Source: Geobacter sp. (GTDB taxonomy: Bacteria; Desulfobacterota; Desulfuromonadia; Geobacterales; Geobacteraceae). Taken from it: a DNA stretch of 64,000 nucleotides. Shown piece after piece: positions 8,015 through 17,454 of this stretch (position 1 is the first letter of the stretch; each line of letters begins with the position of its first letter). The notes below the pieces were generated by a model that made no database searches, was not told where the DNA came from, and was given only the letters and a program-made list of their open reading frames with translations. The stretch is from assembly GCA_003490025.1 (NCBI GenBank), contig DNJC01000055.1, positions 62,001-126,000 on the forward strand. The letters are read 5' to 3'. The position numbers were made by a program, and so were the translations under genes.

Positions 8015-8446
8015 TCACTTCCGTTGCTGCAGCAGTTCCGCCACCTTGCCTGCCACGTTCGCCGTGAGGCCCAGGCAGCGGCTTTTACCGTTGGCCGTGA
8101 GCACCTTGCAGCAGGTGGCGCCGTACTCGGCCTTGAACCAGCGGTGCAGCTCGCGGGTCAGGGCGGAGGTCGCCTTCTTGTCACCCTGCAGCACCAGCCC
8201 AAAGGCCATGGTCCCCCCCGCCACGGCGCCGCAGACGCAGCCGGAGCCGGAGCCGCCCCCGAAGCCGGCGGCAAGCCTCACCACGTCGTCGCTCACCCCG
8301 GGAACGAAGGCATTCCTGACCGAGGCGAGGACCGCTTCGGCGCAGTGCATCTTGCCGGAGCGGTAGAACCCTTCCGCCTCGGTGGCCACCATTTCGGCCA
8401 CCGGCTCGTACACCTTTTCCACAACATTCATTCTTGCCGAGAACAC
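8015..8446 (-). CDS. C_GCAxxG_C_C family redox-type protein
   Basis: About 143 residues with the family pattern: Cys in GKMHCAEAVLAS, the glycine/cysteine run GGGSGSGCVCGAVAGG, then TCCKVLT and SRCLGLT. The family is often found beside redox enzymes and may bind a metal or Fe-S cluster; the activity is unknown. I choose the GTG at 8446 (VFSARMNVVEKV), because AGGAGG lies seven bases upstream of it; the ATG five codons later lacks a well-spaced site. It starts the operon that continues with DUF2892, MBL hydrolase and rhodanese. Confidence 0.83.
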   Translation of the reverse strand: MFSARMNVVEKVYEPVAEMVATEAEGFYRSGKMHCAEAVLASVRNAFVPGVSDDVVRLAAGFGGGSGSGCVCGAVAGGTMAFGLVLQGDKKATSALTRELHRWFKAEYGATCCKVLTANGKSRCLGLTANVAGKVAELLQQRK

Positions 8447-8567
8447 GCTAAGACCTCCTTGAAAAAGGCCGGAACCGACCCGACCTGCTCGCTTCAAATT
8501 CCGTACACCAGCCACTGCATGGTCGGCGAACACCAATGCCGCCGGCACTTCATGTCGCTCCCGCCCC

Positions 8568-8650
8568 CGGAGGGGGAGGGCCGGGGAGGGGGCTCGGCGA
8601 CGGTCATGCGAGAATCCCCCCTCCCGACCTCCCCCCTCCGGGGGGAGGAG
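8568..8650. repeat. Facing pair of GC-rich intergenic palindromes (type B)
   Basis: One arm is CTCCCGCCCCCGGAGGGGGAGGG and its reverse-oriented partner near 8620-8650 reads CTCCCGACCTCCCCCCTCC then GGGGGGAGGAG. About 30 bases separate the arms. A similar pair occurs at 26363-26494. It lies between the RND permease stop and the C_GCAxxG gene start on the minus strand. Confidence 0.65.
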
Positions 8651-8676
8651 CATGCAGCTCAACCTAAACCTTGACC

Positions 8677-11600
8677 TCAACCTGCTTCTAGCCCAGCCTG
8701 TTTTTTATGCTTCTCCTTCCACGACTCCACCATGAAGTAGAGGATCGGGATGGTGATCCTGGAAAGGGTCGTGGAGGCTATCTCGCCGCACATCATGGCG
8801 AGGGCGAGCCCCTGGAAGATGGGATCGAACAGGATCACGAAACTCCCGACCACGACCGCCGCCGCGGTCAAGAGCATCGGGCGGAACCTGACTGCCCCCG
8901 CGTCGATGATCGCCTCGTCCAGGGGCATCCCCTCGCGTCGCCGCAGCTCGGCGAAGTCGATCAGGATGATGGAGTTACGGACGATGATCCCGGCCAGGGC
9001 GATGAAGCCGATCATGCTGGTGGCGGTGAAGAAGGCGCCCATGAGCGCGTGCCCCGGCAGGATGCCGATCAGGGTGAGCGGGATCGGCGCCATGATCACC
9101 AGCGGCGTGGTGAAGTCCTTGAACCAGGCGACCACCAGCACGTAGATGAGGACCATCACCGCGGCGAAGGCGGCACCCAGGTCGCGGAACACCTCGTAGG
9201 TGATGTGCCACTCGCCGTCCCACTTGATCCCCGGGCGCTCCTCGTTCCAGGGCTGGCTCGCGGCGCGCTGCTCGATATGGTAGCCGCCCGGGAGCGCGAT
9301 CTCGTCGATATCCTTCTGCATCTTCAGGATGGCGTAGACCGGCGCCTCGATCACCCCCGCCACGTCGCCGATGACGTAGACCACGCTCTTCATGTTCTTC
9401 CTGTAGAGCGACTTTTCCTCGACCCCCCTGACCACGCGGACCAGCTCGGAGAGCGGGACGTTCCCCCGGCTTCCGGCCAGGTAGATGGAGGAGAGCGAGG
9501 AGACGTCGCTGCGGGAAGCTGCCGGCAGGCGGAGGTTGATGTAGATCGGCTCCTTTTCCTGGGGGACGTGCATGAGCCCCACGTCGGTCCCCCCCACCGC
9601 CATCTTGAGGGTCTGCACCACCTGCGCCGCGTCCACCCCGGAAAGCGCCGCCTTCTCGCGGTTCACCTCGAAGCGGAGGCTCGGCTGATCGTCCTCCTGG
9701 TACCAGTCGGCGTCGACCACCCCTTGCGTCCCCTTGAAGATGTCCCTCACCTTCCTGGCGATGGCGACGCGGCTCTCCTGGTTCGGCCCGTACACCTCGG
9801 CAACCAGCGTGGAGAGCACCGGCGGCCCGGGCGGGATCTCGGCCACCTTGAGCCTTGCGCCGTAGCGGTCCGTGATAGCCTTCAGCGCCGGGCGGATCCT
9901 CTTGGCGATATCGTGCGACTGCTGGGCCCGGTCCTCTTTCTTGACGAGGTTGACCTGGACCTCCGCCACCGTCGGCCCCTTCCTCAGATAATAGTGGCGC
10001 ACCAGGCCGTTGAAGTTGAAGGGGGAGCTGGTCCCGACGTAGTTCTGGAAATCGGTCACCTCGGGGACCTTCCTGAGCGCGTCCCCAAGCTCGGCCACCA
10101 TGCGGGCGTTTTCCTCCAGCGTGGTCCCCTCCGGCGCGTCCACGATCAGCTGCAGTTCGCTCTTGTTGTCGAACGGGAGCATCTTGACCGTGACCGCCTT
10201 GAAGTAGATCAGCGAGCAGGAGACCAGGAGCAGCACCACGACCATGGTGAGGAAGCCGAAGCGGACCTTCTTGTCGTGCAAGAGCCTTCCCATGAGGCGC
10301 CGGTAGAACTCCGTCACCTTGCTTTCCTCGGGCGGAGCGTCGGAGCCGAAGTGCGACTCCCCCTTCATGAAACGGTAGGCGAAGTACGGGGTGACGGTCA
10401 GCGCGATCAGGAGCGAGAAGATCATCGCCATCGAGGCGCCGACCGGGATCGGGCGCATGTAGGGACCCATCAGCCCGCCGACGAACCCCATCGGGAGGAT
10501 GGAGGCGATGACGGCCAGGGTGGCGAGCATGGTGGGGTTGCCGATCTCGTCGACGGCGCGCACCGCCGCCTCCAGCGGCTTGAACTTCGTGGTGGTGAAG
10601 TAGCGGTGGATGTTCTCCACCACGACGATGGCGTCGTCGACCAGGATCCCGATGGAGAAGATGAGCGCGAACAGTGTGATCCGGTTCAGCGTGTAGCCGA
10701 TCCGGTTGAAGATGAACATGGTGAGCGCCAGCGTGACCGGTATCGCTATCGCCGCCACGGCGCCGGCGCGCCACCCCATGAAGAGCGCGATCAGTATGGT
10801 GACCGAGATGGCGGCCAGGAACATGTGGAACAGGAGCTCGTCGTTCTTCTCCTTGGCCGTCTCGCCGTAGTTCCTGGTCACCGTCACCTGCATCTCGGAC
10901 GGGATGATCTTCCCCTTCTGGAACTCGACCCGCTTCAGGAGCTCCTCGGCCACCCAGGTCGCGTTGGCCCCTTTCCTCTTGGCGATGGCGATGGTGACCG
11001 CCGGGTAATCCGCCGCCCCTCCCTTCAGCCCCTTGTGGGACGCCGCCGGACCCAGGCCGAAGAAGACGTAGTCCTTGGGTTCCTGTACCCCGTCCTCGAC
11101 GGTTGCCACGTCCGCGAGGTAGACCGGGCGGCCGTCCTTCACGCTGACCACCAGGCGCTCCGCCTGCGCCGGATCGGCGATGAAGCTCCCCGCGTCGAGG
11201 CTGTACTGCCGGTTATCCGAAGAGAGGTCGCCGGCCCGCTGCGACACGTTCCCCTTCTCCAGCGCCCCCATGACCTGGACCGGGGTGAGCCCGTAGGAGG
11301 AGAGTCTCGCCGCGTCCAGCCTCACCTGAAGTTGCCGGGAAAGCCCCCCCTTGATCTCCGACTGGGCGACGTTGTCGACCTTCTGCAGGTCGTCGCAGAG
11401 TTCCCTCGCCACCCTCCTCAGCGCGTGGTGGTCGTAGCGGTCCGACCAGAGGGTGAGGGAGAGGATCGGGACGTCGTCGATCGACTTGGAAACCACCAGC
11501 GGTTCGCCCGCGCCCGGAGGGAGGAGGTTGCGGTTGCTCGTCACCTTGTTGTACAGCTTGACGAGCGACTCCTCCATGTTCTGGCCGACCAGGAAGCGGA

Positions 11601-11895
11601 CCGTGATGATCCCCATCCCCTCGCGGCTCGCGGAATAGATGTACTCGACCCCGTTGATCTCCCAGATCTTCTTCTCGAAGACGCTGACCACCCGCTCCTC
11701 CACCTCCTTGGGCGAGGAGCCCGGCATGGGTAGGTAGACGTCCACCATCGGGACCACGATCTGCGGCTCCTCCTCGCGGGGGGTCGCGATCACCGAGTAG
11801 AGCCCGATGAGCAGCGAGGCGACCACGATGAGCGGCGTCAGCTTGGAATCTATGAAGGCGCGGGCGATCTTCCCCGCGAAACCCAGGTTATTCAT
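8677..11895 (-). CDS. RND efflux transporter, inner-membrane permease
   Basis: A 1072-residue protein of full RND length with two large periplasmic loops and about 12 membrane segments. The proton-relay Asp pair is visible in TM4 (FSIGILVDDAIVVVENIHR). It begins NNLGFAGKIARAFIDSKLTP and ends in a cytoplasmic KEKHKKQAGLEAG tail. Such permeases exchange protons for drugs, metals or lipids in a tripartite complex; the substrate cannot be read from the sequence. It lies 54 bases after the adaptor gene in the order TolC, adaptor, permease. Confidence 0.93.
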   Translation of the reverse strand: MNNLGFAGKIARAFIDSKLTPLIVVASLLIGLYSVIATPREEEPQIVVPMVDVYLPMPGSSPKEVEERVVSVFEKKIWEINGVEYIYSASREGMGIITVRFLVGQNMEESLVKLYNKVTSNRNLLPPGAGEPLVVSKSIDDVPILSLTLWSDRYDHHALRRVARELCDDLQKVDNVAQSEIKGGLSRQLQVRLDAARLSSYGLTPVQVMGALEKGNVSQRAGDLSSDNRQYSLDAGSFIADPAQAERLVVSVKDGRPVYLADVATVEDGVQEPKDYVFFGLGPAASHKGLKGGAADYPAVTIAIAKRKGANATWVAEELLKRVEFQKGKIIPSEMQVTVTRNYGETAKEKNDELLFHMFLAAISVTILIALFMGWRAGAVAAIAIPVTLALTMFIFNRIGYTLNRITLFALIFSIGILVDDAIVVVENIHRYFTTTKFKPLEAAVRAVDEIGNPTMLATLAVIASILPMGFVGGLMGPYMRPIPVGASMAMIFSLLIALTVTPYFAYRFMKGESHFGSDAPPEESKVTEFYRRLMGRLLHDKKVRFGFLTMVVVLLLVSCSLIYFKAVTVKMLPFDNKSELQLIVDAPEGTTLEENARMVAELGDALRKVPEVTDFQNYVGTSSPFNFNGLVRHYYLRKGPTVAEVQVNLVKKEDRAQQSHDIAKRIRPALKAITDRYGARLKVAEIPPGPPVLSTLVAEVYGPNQESRVAIARKVRDIFKGTQGVVDADWYQEDDQPSLRFEVNREKAALSGVDAAQVVQTLKMAVGGTDVGLMHVPQEKEPIYINLRLPAASRSDVSSLSSIYLAGSRGNVPLSELVRVVRGVEEKSLYRKNMKSVVYVIGDVAGVIEAPVYAILKMQKDIDEIALPGGYHIEQRAASQPWNEERPGIKWDGEWHITYEVFRDLGAAFAAVMVLIYVLVVAWFKDFTTPLVIMAPIPLTLIGILPGHALMGAFFTATSMIGFIALAGIIVRNSIILIDFAELRRREGMPLDEAIIDAGAVRFRPMLLTAAAVVVGSFVILFDPIFQGLALAMMCGEIASTTLSRITIPILYFMVESWKEKHKKQAGLEAG

Positions 11896-11949
11896 TCATC
11901 TCTCCACTTATGGGAAGGTGCTTCAGGCAATGCTCCCGGATTTGTGCCG

Positions 11950-13044
11950 TTACTGCACCTTGGCGCCGTCGGTCATGCGCTCCATGCCGGCTGTGACGAT
12001 GCGCTCGCCGGCAGTAAGCCCCGAAAGGACCTCGACGCGGTCGCCCAGCGTCCTGCCCAGCCTGACCAGTCTGAGCCTCCCGGTCCCTTCCGCCCCGACC
12101 ACCCAGAGCGAGGTGAGCGCCCCGCGCGTCACGACCGCCGACGCGGGAACCGCCACTCCCTGCCGGGAACCGGTCTTGAAGAAGGCCTTGCCGTAACTCC
12201 CGGAACGAAGCCCGCGGGAGGGGACGTCTACCTTGACGGTGAAGGTGCGGCTCGCCGGGTCCACCACCGGCACAACCTCGGAGACCCGCCCCGTCGCCGG
12301 CGCACCCTCTACCGCGATCCCCAACTGGTCCCCCACCCTCACCTTACCGATGAGTCCTTCGGGTGCGGCCACTTCCAGGCGGAAACCTTCATCCCCTTCC
12401 ACCGTCATGAGCGGGGTTCCCGGGAACACGGTCTGCCCCGCCTCGGTCTGCCTGGCCACCACCACCCCCGAGATCGGGGAGGTCACTTGGCCGTAGCCGG
12501 CCACGGCCCCGGCGGCCTTGGCGCCCTGGCGCGCCTGGCTCAACCGCGCCTCGGCCCTGGCGACCCCCTGGGCCGCGACTTCCTGCTCGGTCCTGCGGGT
12601 GTCGAATTCCTGGCGGGTCACCGCCTGCTCGGAGATGAGCCTGCCGTACCTCTCGAAGGTGACGTCCGCCAGCTTCTTGCGGGCATGCGCCTCGTCCAGC
12701 GCACGGGCCGCCTCTTCGACCCCGGCGGCTGCGCCGGCCGAAGCCGCGCCGCTCTCGGCCGCCTCTATGGCTACCAGGAGCTTCCCCTTGCCGACCCGGT
12801 CCCCTTCCTTGGCGTAGACGCCGGTCACGCTCCCGGCAAGGCGCGAAGATACCACGGCCGTCGACCGCGCCCTGACCGTGCCGACCGCCTCCTGGACATC
12901 GGGTATCAGCTCCGCCGCCACGGCCGAAACGGTCGCTCCCTGCACCACTGGCGGCGCGCTCTGCGCCACCGGCTCGTGCTTTTTCCCGCATCCCAAGACT
13001 GTCGCTATCAAAAGGGCAAAAACAGCAGCCCGGCAGCTTCTCAT
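11950..13044 (-). CDS. RND efflux periplasmic adaptor lipoprotein (MFP/HlyD-type)
   Basis: A 364-residue lipoprotein: the signal peptide ends in the lipobox TVLGCGKK. The two halves of the lipoyl-like domain (VVSSRLAGSVTGVYAKEGDR and YGQVTSPISGVVVARQTEAG) flank an Ala-rich coiled-coil hairpin (about residues 95-170). Beta-barrel and membrane-proximal domains follow to the C-terminus. Adaptors of this kind bridge the RND permease and the TolC channel. The start overlaps the upstream tolC-like stop by four bases. Confidence 0.92.
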   Translation of the reverse strand: MRSCRAAVFALLIATVLGCGKKHEPVAQSAPPVVQGATVSAVAAELIPDVQEAVGTVRARSTAVVSSRLAGSVTGVYAKEGDRVGKGKLLVAIEAAESGAASAGAAAGVEEAARALDEAHARKKLADVTFERYGRLISEQAVTRQEFDTRRTEQEVAAQGVARAEARLSQARQGAKAAGAVAGYGQVTSPISGVVVARQTEAGQTVFPGTPLMTVEGDEGFRLEVAAPEGLIGKVRVGDQLGIAVEGAPATGRVSEVVPVVDPASRTFTVKVDVPSRGLRSGSYGKAFFKTGSRQGVAVPASAVVTRGALTSLWVVGAEGTGRLRLVRLGRTLGDRVEVLSGLTAGERIVTAGMERMTDGAKVQ

Positions 13045-14384
13045 CGCATGACCTCCTTCAGAAATACACCCGCGCGGAAATAGATCTCCCCGGTCGAGGC
13101 GAAGTAGCTGTTCTCCACCTCCACGAGGGATGCCCGCGACCTGTTGCGCGCCGCCTCCGCGTCCATCAGCTCGACTATCGAGGAGAGGCCGTTACCGAAG
13201 CGAAGCCCCACCAGGCGCAGCCCTTCTTCCGCATCCCTCACCGCGGCGCGGGCGCTTTCCAGCCTCAGGGCAGCCTCCTGGCGGTGCAGCACGCTTTCCG
13301 TCACCTGGAGCGCCACTTCCCTCCGCTCGTTCTCAAGGAGCGCCGCCGCCCCCTTCCTTGCCAGTTCCGCCTTCTCCTTCTCGTGGGAGCGCCGGGCTCC
13401 GTCGAAGAGCTCCCAGCGGAGGTTCACGCCGACGTTCCAGGAGTCCTTGTCCGCCCCGAGCGGCAGGTCGCGGTCGTTCAGCTGGTATCCCCCCCTGGCG
13501 TACAGCGTGGGGAGAAAGGCATTTCTCGCCTGCTTCACGGCAATCTCGCCCTTTTGCACCGACTTCTCGGCGAGCTTCAGGTCCGGCCGGCTAAGCCGGG
13601 CCAGCGCCACCAGCTCCCCCTGCGCGAGCGCCGGTTCCTGAAGTTTCGCAACCTCGCCTGTATCCAGCACGCCCCCCTCCGGGCCGCCGGCCACGAGGTT
13701 CAGCCTCATCCGCGCCAGGAGCAGGTCGTTCTTGGCCGAAACCAGCCTCTGTTCCGCCTCCGCGAGCGCCGTGGCCGCCCTTAACCGGTCCGACTTGAGA
13801 CCGATACCGTCCTTCTCGCGCACGCCTGCCAGGCGGTCATGCTCCCTGGCCGTTGCCAGCGCCTGGTCCGCGATCTCCCCGTAGGCCCGGGCCTTGCGCA
13901 CCCCCAGGTAGGCAAGGTACACCCTGAACGCGACCTCCTCCCGCCTTCCCTGCAGCGAGAGCGCTGCCGCCTCGGCCCCCTTTCCGGCCAACTCCACCCC
14001 GGTAGCTATACCGAGATCGAGCAGCGGCTGTTCGAAGGTCAGCGCGGTCCTGAAGTCGGCGCGGGCCGAGGGGTTATTGAGCGCATCGGCGGAGAAGTCA
14101 CTGGCGGGGTTGATGCGACCCTCGTCCAGCTTCATCATGAAAACGCTGCTCGGCGTGTTGGAGAGAGCGGCGCCGCTTTCCAGGAAGAGACGGGGGAGAT
14201 ACCTGCTCCGGCTGGCGGCGACATCCTGCTCCGCGGCCCCCTTCTCCAGCTCCGCCGCCTTCAGCAGGTTGTTGCTGGTCAAGGCACGGCCCACCGCCTC
14301 TTGCAGCGTGACGACCTCCCCGAATGCCGGCGCCGCGGATAAAAGGAGCAGCGCGGCCAGCAGCGTTTGAATCTTATGGATCAC
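13041..14384 (-). CDS. TolC-family outer-membrane efflux channel
   Basis: A 447-residue protein with a signal peptide (LLAALLLLSAAPAFGEVVT) and two repeated OEP halves rich in Ala, Leu, Glu and Arg, as in the TolC helical barrel. The second repeat includes VGVNLRWELFDGARRSHE. It forms the outer-membrane exit duct for the adaptor and RND pump encoded next. The start is GTG, with AAGGAGG seven bases upstream. It is the first gene of the operon and follows the promoter and AT-rich palindrome at 14427-14470. Confidence 0.92.
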   Translation of the reverse strand: MIHKIQTLLAALLLLSAAPAFGEVVTLQEAVGRALTSNNLLKAAELEKGAAEQDVAASRSRYLPRLFLESGAALSNTPSSVFMMKLDEGRINPASDFSADALNNPSARADFRTALTFEQPLLDLGIATGVELAGKGAEAAALSLQGRREEVAFRVYLAYLGVRKARAYGEIADQALATAREHDRLAGVREKDGIGLKSDRLRAATALAEAEQRLVSAKNDLLLARMRLNLVAGGPEGGVLDTGEVAKLQEPALAQGELVALARLSRPDLKLAEKSVQKGEIAVKQARNAFLPTLYARGGYQLNDRDLPLGADKDSWNVGVNLRWELFDGARRSHEKEKAELARKGAAALLENERREVALQVTESVLHRQEAALRLESARAAVRDAEEGLRLVGLRFGNGLSSIVELMDAEAARNRSRASLVEVENSYFASTGEIYFRAGVFLKEVMR

Positions 14385-14426
14385 CCGACGACCTCCTTGC
14401 GGGAACGATTATAAGCGCCAATCAGA

Positions 14427-14470
14427 ATATATATGAATCTTTATATATATACTACCGGGCGTAATGTCAA
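14427..14470 (-). promoter_or_regulatory. Promoter with AT-rich inverted repeat controlling the efflux operon
   Basis: On the minus strand TTGACA (14465-14470) is followed after 17 bases by TATATA (14442-14447). The -10 lies inside the nearly symmetrical block ATATATATGAATCTTTATATATAT (plus strand, 14427-14450). A palindrome over the -10 is the expected place for a repressor of the ArsR or TetR kind. No regulator gene is adjacent, so the repressor would be encoded elsewhere. Confidence 0.55.
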
Positions 14471-14576
14471 CCATTTAATAACCCGTAACCTCATGAGATG
14501 CAAGGATTTTTTACCACTCATTAGAGACGGTTTGGAGTTTATGTCCTTGAATTCGCTGGCCGCTTCCCCTCCGGGC

Positions 14577-14613
14577 AAAAAAAATCGGCGTGCCTCGCGG
14601 GAAGCACACCGAT
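14577..14613 (-). terminator. Rho-independent terminator after the DUF815 ATPase gene
   Basis: On the minus strand an ATCGGTGTGC...GCACGCCGAT stem with one mismatch is followed by a run of eight T. It lies about 40 bases beyond the stop codon of the ATPase gene at 14653. Confidence 0.8.
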
Positions 14614-14652
14614 CTCTTCATGCCCAAAATTTCAGATCCGCACCTGCCGGTC

Positions 14653-15543
14653 TCAGCCCCCCTGGCTCAGCAGGTAGCGTCCGACCCAGTTCTTGGAGAA
14701 CTGGAAGGCGGTCCTTCCGCAGCGCTTGGTCTTGTCGTGCGACCACTGGATCGCGTCGAGTTCCAGTTCCTTGCTCCAGGGAATCTTGATGTCGCGCTTC
14801 TCCGCCTCGCGCTCCACGCAGAGCCGGACCGCATCGAGGTAGCGGTCCTGGTTGAAGACGTGGAAGGGAACCCACAGGCCGAAGCGGTCCGAGAGGGAAA
14901 CCTTCTCCTCCATCGCCTCGCTCTGCTGCAACTCCCCGTTCACGAACTTGCCGCCGATGAGATCGCTCTCGTACTCCGGCAGCAGGTGGCGCCGGTTCGA
15001 GGTGACGTAGATCAGCACGTTTTCCGGCGCCGAGTAGACGGAGCCGTCCAGGGCGCTCTTGAGCATCTTGTAGCTCAGCTCCCCCACCTCGAAGGTGAGG
15101 TCGTCGCAGAGGAGGATGAACCGGAACGGCTCGTTTTCCACCGAGCTGAAGATATCGGAGAGATAGATGAGGTCATCCTTCTCCACCTGGATGACCCGCA
15201 GTCCCTCCGAGGCGAACTCGTTCAGAAGGGCCTTGACGAGGGACGATTTGCCGGTGCCGCGCGACCCCCACAGGAGCGCGTTGTTGGCCGGCATCCCCTT
15301 CAGGAACTGGCGGGTGTTGCTGATCATGACCTCCTTCTGCTTTTCGCAGCCGAGGAGGTCCTCCAGCCTGGTGTTATCCGTCACCTTGACCGCCTCGAGG
15401 TAGCCGGAGAAGGAATGGCGCCGCCAGCTTGCGGCGTGGCACTTGGTCCAGTCGACCGCTTTGACGGCCTTGGGGAGCAGCATTTCGACAGAGCTCAGCA
15501 CGCGTTCGAGCTGGGCGACAACTTCCGGTTTCAGATTCAACAT
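14653..15543 (-). CDS. DUF815-type AAA+ ATP-binding protein
   Basis: A 296-residue P-loop protein with Walker A in LWGSRGTGKSSLVKAL (about residues 92-107), Walker B in FRFILLCDDLTFE and a sensor-type segment NVLIYVTSNRRHLLPE. The pattern matches DUF815 ATPases, whose client is unknown. The N-terminal 80 residues are helical and lack other motifs. It stands as a single gene with its own terminator. Some databases call relatives AAA ATPases of unknown role; nothing nearby clarifies the function. Confidence 0.85.
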   Translation of the reverse strand: MLNLKPEVVAQLERVLSSVEMLLPKAVKAVDWTKCHAASWRRHSFSGYLEAVKVTDNTRLEDLLGCEKQKEVMISNTRQFLKGMPANNALLWGSRGTGKSSLVKALLNEFASEGLRVIQVEKDDLIYLSDIFSSVENEPFRFILLCDDLTFEVGELSYKMLKSALDGSVYSAPENVLIYVTSNRRHLLPEYESDLIGGKFVNGELQQSEAMEEKVSLSDRFGLWVPFHVFNQDRYLDAVRLCVEREAEKRDIKIPWSKELELDAIQWSHDKTKRCGRTAFQFSKNWVGRYLLSQGG

Positions 15544-15708
15544 GTTCTATTTCCGTCCTGTTTGTGTCGGCTCCCGACCGCCAAATGGCGGGCAGGCGCT
15601 GGAGTATGGCCCCGGCAGATGCAGCTAAACCACGAATCCCGGAGAAAAAAGTCCAACCTGTATACGTCATCGCACGGCCTGCTGTCAAACAAAACGATGT
15701 ACCGTCGG

Positions 15709-16467
15709 CTAATTGAGGCAGGGGGGGAGCGGCTTATCGCACAGGACCCAGGCGGTGAGCCCCGGGATTTTCACGCCGATCTTCGCCGCCATGATCAACA
15801 GGGAGTTGTCCAGGTGGAGCAGCGTCCGGATGAACGCGGTGGCAAGAGTGCCGCCCTGCCAGCAACCGATGCCGTCCGTGCTTTTGCGCCAGCTGAGGAG
15901 CTTGAAGAGAAGGAGCTTGGGGAGGAGCAGCGAGCCGAAGAGGTAGCCCGACGAGAGTACCTGCAGCCCCGCCCTCTTCAGGAGCCGCTCGATGCCGTCC
16001 AGCCGGTAGCGCCTGTGGTGTCCAAGGAACCGATCGTGGTCGCAGTAGAGGGCCGGGAAAGCGGGCACCGTGACCAGCACCCTTGCTCCCACCTTGGCAT
16101 GGTCGCGTACCAGATCCTCCAGAAACCGGAGGTCATCCTGGATGTGCTCCACCACGTCCAGGAGCAGGACCAGGTCGTAGCGGTTCCCCTTCGGGGGCAA
16201 CCGGGTCATGTACCTCGCGGCGGGGAAGCTCTCCTCCAACCGCTGTATTTGCTGCGGGGTGAGGTTGATGTCGACGGCGGCAATCGAGGAGGTCCGGCCA
16301 AGGGCGCTGCAAAGCGTGCGGCTCAGAAAGCCGTCCCCGCACCCCACGTCGAGGATGGCGATCCCGTCGCGCAGGGTGGTTTCCAGCAGCTTGCCGATCG
16401 CCTTGACCCGCGCCGTTTCCCAGGGGTGCCTCCCAGCCGTCTCATCCCGCATCTCCCTGAGATCCAT
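15709..16467 (-). CDS. Class I SAM-dependent methyltransferase
   Basis: A 252-residue protein with motif I in ILDVGCGDGFLSRTLC, an acidic ribose-binding position (AAVDINLTP) and motif IV-like LVLLLDVVEHIQDD. This is the UbiE/Coq3-like or methyltransferase-11 fold. The C-terminal third has a hydrophobic stretch (GSLLLPKLLLFKLLSW), which suggests membrane association and a lipid or polyprenyl substrate. It starts 12 bases after the PAP2 stop, behind a GGGAGG site, so the two genes form an operon. The exact substrate is unknown. Confidence 0.85.
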   Translation of the reverse strand: MDLREMRDETAGRHPWETARVKAIGKLLETTLRDGIAILDVGCGDGFLSRTLCSALGRTSSIAAVDINLTPQQIQRLEESFPAARYMTRLPPKGNRYDLVLLLDVVEHIQDDLRFLEDLVRDHAKVGARVLVTVPAFPALYCDHDRFLGHHRRYRLDGIERLLKRAGLQVLSSGYLFGSLLLPKLLLFKLLSWRKSTDGIGCWQGGTLATAFIRTLLHLDNSLLIMAAKIGVKIPGLTAWVLCDKPLPPCLN

Positions 16468-16479
16468 GCCGCCTCCCGA

Positions 16480-17454
16480 TCAGAACCGCAGTTCGCAGCC
16501 AAGGCCGGTAGCGTTGCCGGAGAGCATGGGCCGAAGCGACAAACGGCCGGCCACTGAAGATGCCGGTTTTCCTTCTTGTGCAGTTGCCACAGGGTGTGAG
16601 TAGTGCAGCAGGCGGGGGAGGATGAAGCCGGAGAAAAAACCTATCAGGGTCCCGGCCATGACGTCGGTGGCGTAGTGGTGGTCGGCCATGATGCGGACCA
16701 CGCCGTCTGCCGCGGCGAGCCCTATCCCGGTCAGGCAGGCCGCCCGGTCCGCTGCGGGATCGCGGTACAGCGACTGGTACTCGTGGTGGTTGCAGACCAG
16801 GCCCGCTCCGGTCAAGGCAAAGGCGATGTGGCCGCTCGCCATGCTCCGGTTTTCCTGGTTACCCTCGCAGACGCCGTTTTGGCAGTTGCGCTTGAACGGT
16901 TTCTCCCGGCCGATGGTGTCCTGCAGCAGAGCCGAGACGAAGGAGGTGAAGGCGAATGACTCCAGGTTCACCATCTCGGTCTGCCAAAGGGTATCCCAGG
17001 CGCCATCGCGGACGCCGAGGGTCGCTGCGGAATCGAGCACCGGCGCCGCGATCATCCCCCACATCAGGATGTCGCCGATGGTGTGCGCCGCGTCCCTGTC
17101 GTCGCGGCCTCCCAGCCGGAGCAGGTCCCGGATCGACTCGTCGAATCCGTTGCGGGCCTTCCACTTGGCATCGGGCCTGCCGTACTCGCTCTCGACGTAG
17201 ATCGCTCCGGCGCCGACGAGTGCGACACCGAGGTAGTTCTCCGGACCCGCCCTGCGCCAGCGCCACGGAGCAGCGGAGTCCCCGCCCCCGGGAGCCGCCA
17301 GGCCGGCTGAGGCCGCGTCAGGTTGGGCGGCAGGTGAAGCGGTAAGAGAGAAGCCGGGAGGAGGAGCATCGGATGCCGCAGCGCAAGCCGGAGCCGCCGG
17401 GAGGATCAAGGCCAGCGATATCAGCGCGATGTGTGCGAAGGGGAATTTGGACAT
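16480..17454 (-). CDS. Exported PAP2-family phosphatase
   Basis: A 324-residue protein with a signal peptide (ALISLALILPAAPACAAASD) and the three PAP2 phosphatase motifs: IGREKPFKRNC (KX6RP-like), SMASGH (PSGH-like) and RIMADHHYATDV (SRX5HX3D-like). PAP2 enzymes dephosphorylate lipid or polyprenyl phosphates at the outer face of the membrane. The start codon directly follows a perfect inverted repeat, and no ribosome site is possible there, so the mRNA is predicted to be leaderless. It is co-transcribed with the downstream methyltransferase. Confidence 0.87.
   Translation of the reverse strand: MSKFPFAHIALISLALILPAAPACAAASDAPPPGFSLTASPAAQPDAASAGLAAPGGGDSAAPWRWRRAGPENYLGVALVGAGAIYVESEYGRPDAKWKARNGFDESIRDLLRLGGRDDRDAAHTIGDILMWGMIAAPVLDSAATLGVRDGAWDTLWQTEMVNLESFAFTSFVSALLQDTIGREKPFKRNCQNGVCEGNQENRSMASGHIAFALTGAGLVCNHHEYQSLYRDPAADRAACLTGIGLAAADGVVRIMADHHYATDVMAGTLIGFFSGFILPRLLHYSHPVATAQEGKPASSVAGRLSLRPMLSGNATGLGCELRF

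Noticed and set aside
8707..11733. 1000-residue plus-strand open frame opposite the RND permease
   Set aside because: Rich in His, Asp and Gly with no hydrophobic or domain pattern; an artefact of GC-rich third positions.
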